A model generated the notes under the pieces. That model was not told where the DNA came from. It made no database searches and was given only the letters and a program-made list of their open reading frames with translations. 64,000 bases of DNA, from the NCBI GenBank assembly GCA_000708835.1, contig DF237178.1, positions 62,001 through 126,000 of the forward strand, in the 5' to 3' direction. This DNA comes from Klebsormidium nitens (lineage: Eukaryota > Streptophyta > Klebsormidiophyceae > Klebsormidiales > Klebsormidiaceae). A program made the translations under genes and the position numbers. Shown here piece by piece: positions 1 through 13,045 of the stretch; position 1 is the first letter of the stretch, and each line of letters begins with the position of its first letter.

Positions 1-528
1 GCTTGAACCCACATTCTTTGTCCTTCTAGATCCTGATCAACCTCTCACCATCATGAACTTACCCCCTCTCTTCTCTTTCCTTAGGTCTTCATCAATTTCC
101 GATCAGGTCAGATAAGTGGTGCAGTCAAACATTTGAGTGTGTGATCATGGAGTCTTGTGATGTTGGCCAGTCTGCCCTTCAGGGGCATTTCAAACTAATT
201 GGGGGCAGAGCACAAAAGTTTGGGTACTGCTTCAGTCCATCATAATGAGCAACTGACTGCCCTTGAGAATAAGTTTCACATACGCTCTAGTTGCAGTGGC
301 ACAAAGTGGTTTCCCATGGGTTCTGAAAGCAAGCCTCCCTTTGTAGTCAGAACTTGTAAGAGGTCAAGCAACAGGATGGCTTTCCCATGCTTCAGACTTC
401 ACACATCTCCAGGTTGTTAGTCAACTTCTTGGTTGTTTCTAGTTCCCGGTGTCTCCTATTACACTTCCTTGCATAATACTGGTGACAAAGATAGAAGCAC
501 TACTAAATAGGCACGTTTGACATCTTAG
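1..528. other. No supported gene; probable intron or upstream part of the acid phosphatase gene
   Basis: No exon could be supported here. The first recognised phosphatase exon begins at 529 with two bases of its first codon missing, so at least one coding exon must lie upstream, inside this stretch or off the window. A short piece at 85-106 is flanked by AG and GT but matches nothing I know. Confidence 0.4.
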
Positions 529-3500
529 GTACGTGCCGGCTGATGCGGACCCTACGCTCACTGCCCCCATCAAGTTCAAGATGGCAGTCACTGACCCTGG
601 ACACCTTGCAAGTGGCAGTGGGAGCGTCAGGTAAGCGCTGTCGCAATTCTGGCTTGGACCTCCATGTTATTCAGATCTGAGTGAGGTTGAGCTAGCGAGT
701 CTTTAATAGGTGACTGCTTTCCTCTGAACAAGGACTAGGAAATGTGGTTCCGATTCTGACTTGATTGACCAAAAACACAGGATTATTATGATGACGAACT
801 CAAGCCTACCGCTTAAAAGCCGGCTTTCTGTTGCATGCAGGTTCCGATTGATAAACATGAGGGCCGATGTTCGGTTTGCCTTCTTCCGTGGAGGCTTGAA
901 GGCGCCGCATCTGGCGGCTTGGAGTCAGGCAGTGGTGTTCGCCGACCCAGATCGAGTGAGTTCCGGGAACCAAGGAGGTCATCTGGAGCCTCCTGAACCA
1001 ATCAAGAAAAATGGACAAAAAGGGATGATCACTCGAGGAGATTCTGATGGACAAGTGGATTGGCACATTCGACACTCTTTGGTTGTTCAGACAACTTCGA
1101 TTCGCTCGTCTTGCATTCACCGTTGCGTACACCAAATTTGACACTGGCAGCCTCGACTTACAGAAATGGAGGTCCTCAGTAGGCCCAGTGTCAATCACCT
1201 TAATACAATCCTCGCTCCCTTTGTACTTCTAAGTTCTTCACAATGTTTTGCAGCCCATGGGGGTGCACTTGGCCCTGACCGGGACCCCCGGCGAGATGCT
1301 CGTCAGTTGGACTACGAAAGAGCGCGGGGAGGAGCCAGAGGTGCATTGGGGGCAGCGCCCGGGGCAGCTGACGAACAGAGCCCGTGCCGAGACTACCACA
1401 CACAGCCTAGGCGACATGTGTGGGGTAGGGATCTGAAACCAATTCGACGCGTTTCCGATTCTCAAGCGAGTACGTCAACGGTTCTCGTCCATTGGGTCAG
1501 CAAATGAACGTCCCTTGGTTCGAGGAACAAAAAATCACGCAAAGGATTAAGCGGTCGAGGCAGAGTTTGGAAGGGTCTGACAAGCAGCTGAATGGATCGG
1601 CAAGAAGCAAACTTAGAAGCGTAACGCTCTCCGCGTGAGGTATGGACTACGAGCTACTTGCAAAACTTCGGATATTCAAAGTACGTGCCTGTCTGCTTTC
1701 ATGACGATTCGGACAACCTCATTGGCAAGGGTAAGTGTTTTCCAGTCGTACGGTCCTTGTCGCACGGCCGTTCCCTTGGTTGGACCGCCTCAGACTGAGC
1801 CCTCCATACTTTCACTCCCGCAGGGTCCTGCGAAATCGGTCGGTTGGATCGACCCCGGGCACTTCCACTCGGCGCTCATCAGTGGGCTGCTCCCGGAGGA
1901 GACCGTGTACTATCGGGTTGGCGAAGCGGGGCGGAATCTGAGCGACGAGTTCCGCTTTGTTGTAGCTCCACAGGTCAGAAGCCGCCCTCTCACGTGCAAA
2001 GAGGACTCCTATCGCTATCTAGCTTTTCTATCCGTCTTGAGCTTATCTTGCTTTTCTGTCCGTCTTGTATCTCATCTTCCTTTCGATCTCCTCTTTGTCC
2101 CCGCTTTCCGGACAATCTGCCGTCTTGCTTGTCTTGAAGTGTGGAGATGCTCAGGCCAGTCACTTCCATTCCAAACTTTTTCTGATCCCTGTATGTCATC
2201 TTCACCACGTCACGTCGCAACCAGCCCCGTTTGACTGTGGCAAGTCAGCACGCTGCGATTCTGGGGGAGGCTTTTAAACCCTGATTCCCAGGACTTCGTG
2301 ACCGAAGGGGCGCCAAGGTGGTAGGTCTTGATCATGTAGAGGACGTTGATGACGTCGTTCGCAAAGTCGGGCCCAAGTCAGACGTCCAATTTTAGCTTAC
2401 CGCGACTCGGCCCAACCGGGAGTGAACGATCCAGCTATTCATCCACGGTCTGATCACAATACCGGTTTCCAGAGACGTCACGTCTACTTTCGCAGGTCTG
2501 CCCCCGTTCGGACGTCCGCATTCTGGCGTACGGCGGAGCCTGTGACAGATGAAAAGTTTTCTCTGTCTCTTTCATCACGGTAAACAACTTGGGATGACGT
2601 TACTTGCAGGTCGGCCCCACGTCGGACGTTTGCATTCTGGCGTACGGCGACATGGGCCAGGCGGAGGCGGACGGCGCCAAGGACCCCAACGACCAGGAGG
2701 AGCCGTCGCTGGACACCATGGCGCGCATGCTGGCGGACCCGTTTGTTTCGGGGGGGTCGAAATGGCAGGGCAAGCAGAGGGGGGAGAGTGGACGACGCGA
2801 GAAACGGGGGGTAGANNNNNNNNNNNNNNNNNNNNNNNNNNNNNNNNNNNNNNNNNNNNNNNNNNNNNNNNNNNNNNNNNNNNNNNNNGGGGGGGGACGC
2901 GCTGCTGGTGCTGCACATCGGCGACATATCGTACGCGCGGGGGTACGTGTGCCAGTGGGACAGCTTCTTTGAGATGATCGAGCCGCTAGCCGCGCAAGCG
3001 CCGTACATGACGCTGATTGGGAACCACGAGGTGAGGGGGGGGGCCGTCAAAACGGACACTGGGAGAATGAGGCTTCAACTGTAGTTCGTTTTAAACATCA
3101 CGATGGCCGTATTGCGGAACGAGGCGCAGCTGGAGCATTTACGCGACAATGCACCTCCCCTCTACAACCGGCAAGGAGCCGACCACTTTTCATTTGAGAG
3201 AGAGACCGCATCATTTGCCAAACGTTTCAAATTCTCAAAAGCATCACCCCGTTGCGCACTCACAAACTCTGCAGAGGTCTCGGTCCTCGTACAAGAGCAG
3301 CATGATCAAAAGCGACGTTGTCTGAAAAACAGAATTCTTACAGGTCCACTGGGCCGCGGTGACCAATTCAAATTCGAACCTCCGGACTTTCTGCTGCGCA
3401 GGTAGACTGGCCCGCATCCGGCTCCCTCTTCGAGGGCTACGACTCCGGAGGGGAATGCGGCGTCGCATACTCTCGTCGACTCCCCATGCCAGCCCCCAGA

Positions 3501-6283
3501 TTAGACTCTTCAGGTTTCCCACCGGGTCAAAGTGCCTTGTTGCTGAAGAGCCTGTGGGGCGGAAATGCGCCCGGCGGAAGTGGCCGGGTGGGCAGGATCC
3601 GAGCTCCCTGGTACAGCTTCGACCACGGGATGGTGCACCTGGTCATGATGAGCACGGAGCACGACTTCAGGTGAAAAATTACATTGACTCTGAAGATCTC
3701 ATCCTCTCTAGCTGTTTGGCTCGTTTCTGAAAAAGGTGACCTAAGAGGCGGCAACTTCAAGAGGCGAGAATAATTTGAGAAGGGGCGAAGTCTAAGATTC
3801 GAGCAACTGGATTGGGTCATTTCATTCTGATTCTCTGCCACAGATGAGGTATGCACTCTAGTCCAGAGCTTGAGCCATCTTACACTGCTGCGCATCATGA
3901 CGACAACGACGCAAATCTTGACTGTGTTCTATCCCCTCAAGCATTGTCTTGCCACGCATAGGACGACCATTTGGCCCTCAGGCGGGGCCCTGCCGTCGTT
4001 GGCACACCGCGGCCCAAACGTCCTCGCCGCTTCGGTTGCTTATCTCAACGGTCCGCTTTTGCAGGCGAGGCTCAGAGCAGTACGCCTTTCTGGCGGCCGA
4101 TCTGGCCGGTGTGAACAGGCTCCGGACGCCGTGGGTGGTGTTCAACGGGCACCGTCCGATGTACATTGATTCTATCAACGACGACGAACCGGACGGGGAC
4201 CTGCCGGTGGGGCGGGAGCTGAAGCGCTGGATCGAGGTACGCGTGAGCCGCATTTGCGAAATGAGTGCTGGCTTCGCCCCTGAGTTTGAAGCAACGTTTG
4301 ATCGATAGGACTTTGTAAAAGCACAAAAAGATTCTCCGCGTTCAATCTGTGCAGGGAAGTTTGAAAGTTTCGGATTAATACCTGGTGATTAGTGGGCAAA
4401 ACCGGTAGAACTGTTGCTCACGACTTTGCATTTGCACTACTGAGTGTGACGCGCCGCCAACCTGCCTTTCCGCTCCTCCGTCCTTTGTCGACCTGTTACT
4501 AGTTCTCAAGTCAAATCCGTGACATGAGACAATCTGCCGTTCCGCGCCTCCGTCGTTCGTTGACCTGCTACTACTTCTGAAGTTAGATTCTGCGCTTTGG
4601 GTTACTCCTTACAGCCGCTGTTGCGAGAGTACAAGGTCGAGTTGGCGCTCTGGGGTCACCACCATAGCTACCAGCGCACGTGCCCCGTGTATCAGGACCG
4701 CTGCATACGAGCAAATGCGGATGACAGCTTTGCGGCGACAGGTATGTGGACTTCGCGTTCGTTAACTGAGAGAACTGAGAATTGAGAGCGAGCAACTATA
4801 ACGATCGTGGCTTCTAGCTACGGCGACACGCAGGTTCTCGAGTCAGCAAATGGAGGGCGATCGAGCGTTTGCTCCTACTTTCAATGCTCAGAGTCCGAGG
4901 GGCAAACAGAGCCGGTTGCATAAATCGTGTCACGAGCTTGACGGTCTCATAATAACGGGAAAGTTCATCCCAGTCGGCTTCAGTCAACCGACGCACGCTG
5001 AACAAGCATTCTCCGAAACAGATTAGTAATCTTTGTACGGCCGAGTTCCCGAATGAAGTCGATGCGCACTCGTGGAGCGTGAGATACGCATTGCACAGGT
5101 GCTGCTTCATCCTCTCACCATGTTGAACGGTGCCATTGGTCCTCAAAAGAGGGGGTGTGTGGGTGTCCGAAGTTTGACCCGTTTGGAAACACTGTAACAA
5201 CTGCTTGCGACTCTGCCCCGTCTCTCTTCTCAAGGACAGGTTCATTTTCGTTTCATTCGTCTGATGTACTTTGCGCACTGCGCCAGTCTGCCAGTAATCA
5301 TATCGATCGGCCGCCTGGCGGGGCCGGCCTTTGACAACCATCCAATCTGAGATGAGCCTGTAAAAGCAGCGACCCACCGTTGCCACCTGTTGCAGTTCAT
5401 TTGGTTATCGGCATGGGGGGCGCAGGCACGTGCCTCAACATCAAGCCGGTGGCCCCTGGCTGGACCGAGTACGTCAACGTCGAGGTGCGGCTCTCATAAG
5501 CTATATCAAGGCTCCTCCAGCGAGGATTTGGAAAAGCTCTGCATTCCCGTTGTCATTCGACGACTTTGCGGATTGAGATCGCGGATCCAATTTTGGCTCT
5601 TGTCTGGACTATTGGGCTTGAGTATCTCGATGTAGGTATGAGTCGGTCGGCTGTCTGTGGCAACTGCTCGCCCCTTTGCCAGCTGCACGTCAACGACTGC
5701 CGCAACGGCAGTCCTCTAAAGTGGAACCTGAAAATGTTTTGCCGAAGCCCCGAGCTGACGTCAGCCTTGCGCTGCATGGAAGAGCGTGGACCCGTCCTCT
5801 CGTGCTGCACGTGTTTTGATGCTGGCATAGCCGTGGCGAAGACGTCTCCTTCGTGCGGACTTCAAACTCTCTCCGTCGATCCCATTGATTCTTCCTACTC
5901 TGTAAGAACTTTGGGCGCTGACTTTCACTGCTTCGCATTGGTTCATGGTGCTGCCTCTGTTTGAAAGAGGCTTTCGAGACTAACTTCACGACACGTGCTT
6001 GAATGCAATGCAGCAACACGGTTACCTGCGCATGACGGTGAACGAGACACGACTCCTCTTCGAGTTCATTGGGTGAGTTTGCGTCCTTGCTACATCTTGT
6101 CGTGCTGGTAGTCCGATTCGATAACAGAGGATTGAGGAACTAACTTGCATCCATTTTGTCACGCCTTTTGTATGTCGCTGCTTCGCTGTATGGTCTGATC
6201 GCATCCTCGGTGTGCCGCCTTCCCGATGCAGGAACAACGAGGGCTCTGTTCTCGACTCGGGCGTTCTGACGAAAGCGCCGTGA
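529..6283 (+). CDS. Purple acid phosphatase, 5' partial (PAP1/PAP27-like)
   Basis: Metallophosphoesterase of the plant purple acid phosphatase family, normally secreted or vacuolar, releasing phosphate from phosphomonoesters. Exons: 529-630, 841-955, 1254-1424, 1824-1973, 2610-about 2760, about 2889-3030, 3402-3670, 4065-4236, 4615-4741, 5396-5484, 6014-6072, 6232-6283. Phases agree across all junctions except around the assembly gap. The N-terminal PAP domain is followed by the metal-binding motifs in the usual order: GDMG, GDISYA, GNHE, NGHRPMY and GHHHSY, so all seven expected ligands appear present. DSGGECGV and STEHDF also match the family. The protein ends IGNNEGSVLDSGVLTKAP. The start codon and any signal peptide are not visible. 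The run of Ns at 2816-2888 interrupts the stretch between GDMG and GDISYA; taken as one exon, 2610-3030 is 421 bases and out of phase, so an intron or a wrong gap length is needed. Confidence 0.88.
2345..2655 (+). repeat. Three diverged tandem copies of an exon start in a phosphatase intron
   Basis: The start of the exon at 2610 (acceptor, then a stretch coding VGPTSDVCILAYGD) is preceded by two decayed copies starting near 2369 and 2496, with upstream GATGACGT-like sequence repeated too. The period is about 115-125 bp. The middle copy keeps a good TTTCGCAG acceptor but diverges soon after the GTACGGCG match. Confidence 0.75.
2816..2888. other. Assembly gap (73 Ns) inside the phosphatase gene
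   Basis: A run of Ns flanked by G-rich sequence (GGGGG on both sides). The true length is unknown; the reading phase of the two sides does not agree if the gap is taken at face value. Confidence 0.95.
4450..4600 (+). repeat. Two diverged tandem copies just upstream of a phosphatase exon
   Basis: A unit of about 75 bp containing CCTCCGTC, GACCTG and TACTA blocks occurs at about 4455 and again at about 4530, ending shortly before the acceptor at 4614. Confidence 0.6.
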
Positions 6284-8252
6284 TGCGGAGCAACATTCAG
6301 GGCTGAAAATGGGCGGAGTTGGCGCACTCAGACTAAGCACGCACCGCTATTGTTGAGACTGCGTTTGCAGGCGGACGGCAACACGTCACTGTAAGTAAAA
6401 CCTTCTTGAGTTGAACAGACTAACTTACTGGCACTCACTGCGAGTTGACGGGCTTTCCGTACAACTAAGCTCCGTGGGTTGAGGCGAGCTAAGCGGATGA
6501 TAGCGACATGCCGACTTCGATCGGACTTTTCGAATTCACACTTTCAGCATCTGCAGCGCCTTTCTTAAAGATTGCCGAAAAGTGACAAGTGGTAAAGCTG
6601 GAAGAGACTTACATGCGTGCATTGAGATTATGGGTACGTTCTTCTGTATTTAAACTGCGCTTTCATCAGATTCCCTTTGAAAGCGGGTTGAAACGCCATG
6701 CGACTTGCTTTGTCCCCTTCGATCGACAGACGCCACCTTCTACAAAGACCGACATGGCCAGCAGGCGGCATGTCAGTGCAGCGAATGGCCCGAGCAGTAT
6801 GTATCGAGCCTCAAAAGACTTTGATTGCAACGGCCTCCTGAATTGTAGCCAGGCAACTTTGTGCATTCAATGTTGAGCAGTACGCTGATCTAGATGCACT
6901 AGCTCTTGCGAGAGCTCTGTTGCGCAGACAAGGCGCAATCACAGGACCCCTAGGCTTGGGTCATTGCATATATGCACATTTTGAATTTTTGAATATGGAT
7001 CACAAGTCTAGAAATTTGTTGCATCCGGACTCAGGCACTTCGATTTGCTTTGGCTAAGCCGCCAACTGCAGGCAGTGACTTATCGTTGATTCTCTCGACT
7101 GGATAAAGTCACTATAAGGCCATGCATGCATGCCGCTGCGTATATCATGAGATAGATCTGAAAGTGACCCAACGATCTAGATGGCGGGTCGAAATCCATC
7201 GTGCAGTCTCTCATAAGGTGACTCATGACTTGCGAAGCGAAAAAGGTGGGGCTCTGGATCACACGTGTTTCTGGGATCTCCGACCCCCGTTTGACCATGC
7301 CCCAATGGGTGGCATTGAGGCCCAAGCATGCGAACCAGATATTGACGTTTTAAGCTACTTGCAAAGGATTGCTTAGTACAGCGAAAAAGCGATGTCTGGA
7401 CCCGATGAACGACCGAAACATTGTTGTTTTCACTTCGTTTGTTGGAGCGTGCTGAGCTTTTGTAACCATCATACACACGAGCGCATTTGTACGTCGAGAT
7501 CCTGATCAATGACGTCCAGCGGATCAAAGTCCCATTTGCAGTTAGGCTCACAGTCGATGTCGACATCAGTTCCACCCAGCCAGTTACACCGTGCATATGC
7601 AGCTCTTAGCTCCCTGCCACTAGGGCGCAGAATGATGACCAGACACCGACGCGAAGATCGTCCCTGCATTTTCAAGTTTTGTGGCCACCGTTGGGGGTTA
7701 AGGCTGGGTTTGAAGAAACGGCGAGCCAGAAAACCTGAAGTGACCTGAGGGTTGAAATTTACGTTAAAAGTCTGACCAGGTTTACTAGAAGCTCCTAAAT
7801 TAATCAGGGAGTCTAAAGCTTGGAAGGCGGGAAGCCCGCCAAAACAAGAGTCTGCTGCAACTACCGCTCGCAATCGCATTCGAAAGGCAGCACAGCGAGC
7901 AAGCTATCCTCCAGATAGCTTCAAGCTGCTTTCGATCGGCGCACGCGAATCGATTTAGGATGTCGCAAAGGCGCTGAGGAGCGCATTGAAGCGCTGCAAA
8001 ACCGCTGCTTCGAAGGGTGGTTTTTACGGGATTCGTTTTGTGCTGCACAAAACAGGATTGATGAGGTTGATGGGGGCAAAGTGTGCGGATCACTCTTCAA
8101 AAGAGCTGCCGGTGCTTTAAAAAGAGCAACAGTCGAAAGGTGGATCTTGCATTGTCCGAGAGGAAGGGAAGGTTGCTGTCTCTTCTCTTCTCCAGAGCCT
8201 GTGCCTAGCCTGAGGCTGTGACTGTGATTCAATTCAGATCGAGCCAGCTAAA
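6284..8252. other. Intergenic; no supported gene
   Basis: 3' flank of the phosphatase and 5' flank of the sulfotransferase. A minus-strand open frame at 7469-7879 has some coding-like composition near its end, but no family match and no partner exons. A TTTAAAA-like stretch near 8115 is 130-140 bases before the sulfotransferase start; nothing else is recognised. Confidence 0.5.
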
Positions 8253-10619
8253 ATGAAGCCTTCAGGAGCTCGAGGGAGGAAAACCTCGAGGATAACCCCG
8301 ATCTACCTTTTGTCCCTGCTGTCGCTTGCAGCCTCTATAGCATATGCATTCATCGCAATCATGCACAGCTCGAGGACGCCAGTTGAAGAGAATCATTCGG
8401 ATGCACTCTTTGGAGGCGTTGTGAACGACGTGATCTCGACTGGGATGGGCTTGACGAAGACGGATTTTGAAAAAAAGCCTTTGACAGCTGCTCCTATTCG
8501 CATGGAAAGATTCAGGAACTCAGTCATTAGCTTCCTCCAATTGAATTCCACAACCGTGGAGTGGTTCCCGAAAGATAGCAGGAAGCATGTAAAGAGAGGT
8601 CTTCTTTCAGCAGCTACAAGTCTGTGGTCTAAAGCTGATGGCCCTCAGGGAAGTCCATTCCTGATGGTCCATTTCGCTCATCATAAAACAGGAACTGCAT
8701 GGTTCTCAAGAGTCTTCAGGTGAGTAGCTTACAGCTCGTCATAATATTTTAGGTTTATTTTCATCATACTTATTCTTTCAAATCGATTCTGTTAGATCGT
8801 CAGATTGATTAATGTCAATCCAGCAGCAGACCTACTGTAGGCAGACTTTCTAAGTTTGATACCTTCATCTCCTTGCTTTTTGCAGTTTACACGCACTAAG
8901 GAGCAAGACGAGCTTTGCAAAAGATTCTGAGGAATCGTGCCTGAAACCAAAGGTCAGGATGTGCCAGGTAAGATGTACGGAGAAAGAGGCAAGCAAAATG
9001 CAGGTTCTTTTTATCAACAGCAGGCTCTTCAAAAAGAATCTCAGGGTATGCTTGAACGATTGTATTTTCTGTGAAGCACGAAGTACTTTACTACACGAAA
9101 AAATCAGCGATATAAATGAGGCCACTACTTTTATCCTGGGTTTTTCCATACTTGCAGCTCAACAATGCCGCACCTGGTGTGCTGCAAATGCTCTCTGGAA
9201 GACCATTTAGAGCCATCTTCACTGTCAGAGACCCAAGGGACGTTGTTGTATCAGGTAGGATATTTCCAACGCTACTCCAAAGGTACTATGCTTCACTGGA
9301 TTGTGATGATCATGAATGCTGTTTTACGCTGCTTTGATGCGGTTCACTTAGCGACCCTTACGACCACGAAACATACAACGTAGAAAATACTGCAGCCCCG
9401 ATTGTAGCCAGATTTGTTTGCTCATTTCTTTATGGACTTTCTTTGCAGCTTATTTCTACCATAAGAAGGGACTTGAACCATGGCTCTTGGAACCGCGAGA
9501 GGAATTCGAGGGGAAAACAATCCATCAGGTGACAAGGAAGCTCCCCCTCGATGCACTTATCAAAATGTAAACGTACGGAACCCGTGTAACATTCAATGCC
9601 TTCAGATCCTTGTGCAAGAACGGCGAACTTTGATTTTCATGTTACGTAAATCGGATGAGAAGCAGCCGCAGGAGTGGTGGAAGAGAGGGTCGCCGCACAT
9701 AGCCGGCCTGATAAGACAGAGATTCCTGGGGAATTCATAACGCATCTGGTAATCCTTTTCTTTCCAGGTGCTCAACTCAGTTGGAAAGACCAAAGGAATG
9801 AATCTGGAAATTGACCTCTTGACGGGTGGAATGTGGGAGTCGGAACGCAAAGGTAGTGCTCTCCAACTTTTTCATTTACGTGTTTGCAAGCAGCAGTCCT
9901 CTCCTCTAAAATGCGTGCTGGTCTGATAGGGCATTCTCGTCAAAGTAAGTGTGCGGGTTGTGAAAGCCACTGCAGCTGACATGCATCACATAACGTTTTG
10001 CGACTCCTCCATTTTCAGGAGGATATGCAACGGCGCTTCGTGCATTCATGGCTGAGTATTCAAAAGATCCCAGAGTTGCATTCGTCCGTTACGAAGACAT
10101 GTGGTATTGGGAGGACAGACGGCTCGGACAGTCCTTTGCTGCCATTGGATCTTGGTGAGCAACACTACTCCTTCGCTTCTGCTCCTCATCTGTAACCTTC
10201 TGAATGAGTCGCCAGCTACACAATCACTGTTTCGGTGACCATTCTGGTGAACATTCTGATCTTGCAATGACCAGCTTAACTTGCAAAAGAGCACTTCGAT
10301 CAGTAAAAGGTCTCAATCTTGTTGCCTGTCAGATGTTAGCGAAAGCATCCCACCTTTGTCCATCAGGTACGGCATCCCAGCTGGTCAGGAACTCAAAGAC
10401 TTTGTCCAAGCGGCAATCAAGGTCGGCCAGGAGACTGCAGCTTACCGGACGCCTGCACGATCTACCCTGGTCAAGGAAGACAAGGGGAACCGTCACTTCC
10501 GGAAGGGCACACCAGGCGACTGGAAGAACCACTTCAACTGGCAGAACAAAGCTTACTTCCGCACGAAGTTGGGGAACCTGCTGCAAGAGCTTGGCTACGA
10601 GTCTGACGATAGTTGGTGA
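8253..10619 (+). CDS. Membrane-anchored sulfotransferase, 413 aa
   Basis: PAPS-dependent sulfotransferase with Golgi-type (type II) topology, inferred from a short basic N-terminus followed by a hydrophobic anchor (about residues 17-38). Exons: 8253-8719, 8886-8967, 9004-9045, 9158-9254, 9449-9528, 9768-9852, 10019-10154, 10367-10619; total 1242 bases, an exact multiple of three. The 5'-phosphosulfate loop is HHKTGTAWFSRVF (about 143-155). The 3'-phosphate motif RDPRDVVVSG is near 220. The signature FRKGTPGDWKNHF is near 374-386, close to the C-terminus. VRYEDM in the seventh exon is also typical. The acceptor substrate cannot be told from sequence. This gene shows none of the exon-edge duplications seen elsewhere in the window. 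The donor at 9529 (GTGACA) is weak but is the only one that keeps the phase. Confidence 0.93.
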
Positions 10620-12850
10620 CGAGCTTCGTCCGAGATTTTTGTAGAAGTGGTGTTGAGTTGATAAGGCGTTTCAAATGCTCTGTAATGTAATTTACAGTCT
10701 GGCACTTATCCAGTTTGTCACAAGCTTCAACGCTCTCGAGTTGACGAGCTTAACGCGCAGTTCTCTTGCAACTATGAACCAATTGCTGTTCGGCCTGTCG
10801 TCAAATGGTTTCATGCATCTAAGAATCGGGGCCGCCTGCACAAAAATCATCCATATGCGCCACCTCCTTCTCAACTCCTCAAGTTGGCCACTTGCTAGGA
10901 TGCAATCCAACACATTCAGTGACCCAATTTACTGAGTGCTCGGCTCAAGATGCACATGCGACGTTTGTGTAAAAGCCATGCAGCCAGCCGTAGGGCGCAA
11001 CAAATCGCATTGATCGTTGCGCTTATGAGACAGTTTTTCCATCATTCCACCACTTATGTTGCTTTGTTGAACGCATCACTCAGCTAGAAGCGCTGGTAGC
11101 TTTCGAGATTCCGACATATGTGATTAACGCAGTTGTTGGCACGTATACAGGAAGAAAATCACTGCGATTGTTCAGAGTAAAGTGGCTTACTTCAAACTCG
11201 TCGATCCATGCTTCGGTACGGGCTTTATAATGTGATGTATGTATGTATAATCTTCATGACATGTTTTTCAACCTCATGGCAGGCGGCTTTGCGCATCGGA
11301 CATTGGTCAAAACATCCGTTCGAAAATCACCGGTTGATTCAAACATCGGGAAATTCTATGATCCAAAGCACTCGGCCCAGTTTATGGAAGCCTACACACA
11401 GTTAGATTTCTTCGACCGCAGTCTTCCGACCTGAAGTGTCAGCAGCTAAACGTACCTTGAAATACATGATGTTCCCTGCGTGTGGCTAAGGTTATCCGTG
11501 ATTGTCGTTTGAGCTAATGCCTTGAAACCGAGGGTACCAATAAGAGATGAACTGGATCTGAGAGTTTTGGATTGCTAACCTCCTTCTAACCTCTTTTTCA
11601 TACCTGAAGCGAACCGAGCTAGGAGAATGAGGCCTGCTCGCATACATACGGACGGCTTGACGGTTTCAGGCGTACCTCTGCACTTTTGTCTAGGTGGATA
11701 TCGCTGAAAGACTTACCCGCTTACTACTACCTTTTTGTCACCAATCAATTGCTCAGCTCCTATGTACACACTGTCCGCTGATCCACGGGACGCACTAGCT
11801 TTACAGCACATTCTTATATGGTCACAAGGCGTGCTTTCCAGTTCTCTTTGCACTCCTTCTCTATACGCTCGTTGGGGACCAGTTCCTCGTCCTCATCGTC
11901 GCAAGAGGTGCCCGGGAAGATGTACCTGCACGCAGATGGAAAGAGCTGTTTGCCTCGTTGGGATTCTACTCAAGCAAAATCTCTGGCATCTTGTCGGACG
12001 GAACAAGCAGGTCCTACTAAATAGTATAGGTAGGAGGATGGCTTCCTTTCGAAAGGCCAAAAAAGTTTGAAAAGGAACCGTATCAGGCTCACAAGAGTTT
12101 CATGAAAAAAGCTGCTCAAAGAACAAGGTGTCCTGCAACAAACAGCCCTCCATGGGTCAAACGATTTCTTTGAAAAACGACCTGTCTTGTCGCAGCCCTG
12201 CTCACGTCCACTTCCTAGTCATTAGCCCACAGCTAGGAGCTGCTCTGTGTCGCATCAGGACGTCAAATGATCGACTCTGGTCACAACTTCGAATCATCAG
12301 ATCTGCTTTCAAAATCTCACCTCAGAGTCTGCGAGGGTATGTACCGGTCCAGTCCTTTGCTGTAGCTGCAAGAAGTGAAAATGGAATGCCGCAGCATTAG
12401 CTACTTGCCATGAAATACTGGTTCCAGCCTGCACGGCTGCTGGAAAGGGGAATCTTCGATAGTGCCTCGCAATCCTTAACCTTTGGAAGGAAGGGAAAGA
12501 GTGTAAAGATGCTGTTCCGAGCATTAAGGCCCTGCAAGGTAATTTGGGGTTCTCCTTGGAGAAGCTGACTACCCGCAAGCGAGCCGCACAACGCTGTGCA
12601 CAATCGAACAGGCTCTGACAACGACTGTCTTTTGGAAATCACCAAAAGGAAAGTCCGAAGTCAAAGCGGGATTCTCAACATGATTCAGCCGTGGCTTTCC
12701 AAGCCGAATGCAGGACTCTGGTTCCGATCTGCAGAACTCAGTGCGCTCCCTACAGAACTCGTAAAGAAGAGCGCCGGCTCTTAAAGACAGATGACATCAA
12801 TGGTGCGCCTCTGGTGTACCCGTGAAGAAAGAGCTGATACTAGTAACTCT
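10620..12850. other. Mostly unassigned; two open stretches of doubtful coding status
   Basis: No gene could be modelled. A plus-strand open stretch at about 11283-11434, opening after GGCAG and ending at a TGA, has coding-like composition. A second is listed separately at 11807-12020. Neither connects to other exons by phase and motif. They could be the remains or the end of an unrecognised gene. Confidence 0.4.
11807..12020 (+). CDS. Possible terminal exon of an unrecognised protein
   Basis: Follows a TTTACAG acceptor and stays open for 70 codons to a TAA. The translation has a hydrophobic stretch (VLFALLLYTLVG), then a charged, well-structured part (REDVPARRWKELFASLGF). No family is recognised, and no upstream exon was found. 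It could equally be a chance open frame. Confidence 0.25.
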
Positions 12851-13022
12851 TGTGTGCCCTAACAGCTGTGTGCCCTAAGGTTTGCAGACCCCGAGCACCC
12901 AAACTAAAAACCCTACGCCAAAAGCTTTCGCGCTCCGCACCCTAACCCACCCTAACCACCAAGCCAACCTAACCCGTTCCTTGGGCGCCTATCTTAAGGC
13001 ACACCGCGGTTAAGGCACACTA
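12851..13022. mobile_element. Short element with terminal inverted repeats and C-rich core (element 1)
   Basis: Starts with TGTGTGCCCTAAC repeated about 16 bases later, and ends with the reverse complement pair (CTTAAGGCACA...TTAAGGCACACTA). The core has TAAAAACCCTA, CTCCGCACCCTAACCC and CCAACCTAACCC. It resembles a MITE. It lies directly downstream of the stop codon of the minus-strand YccV gene, so probably in its 3' UTR or flank. Confidence 0.6.
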
Positions 13023-13045
13023 GAATTACCGGAGTAAAGAGCTGC

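Noticed and set aside
6371-6390. A 20-base exon (ADGNTS-like) as the end of the phosphatase
   Set aside because: It is out of phase with the previous exon; the exon at 6232 is in phase and gives a better C-terminus.
12890-13010. Interstitial telomere (CCCTAA repeats)
   Set aside because: The CCCTAA-like words are irregular and belong to the core of an inverted-repeat element that recurs elsewhere, so it is not a run of telomere repeats.
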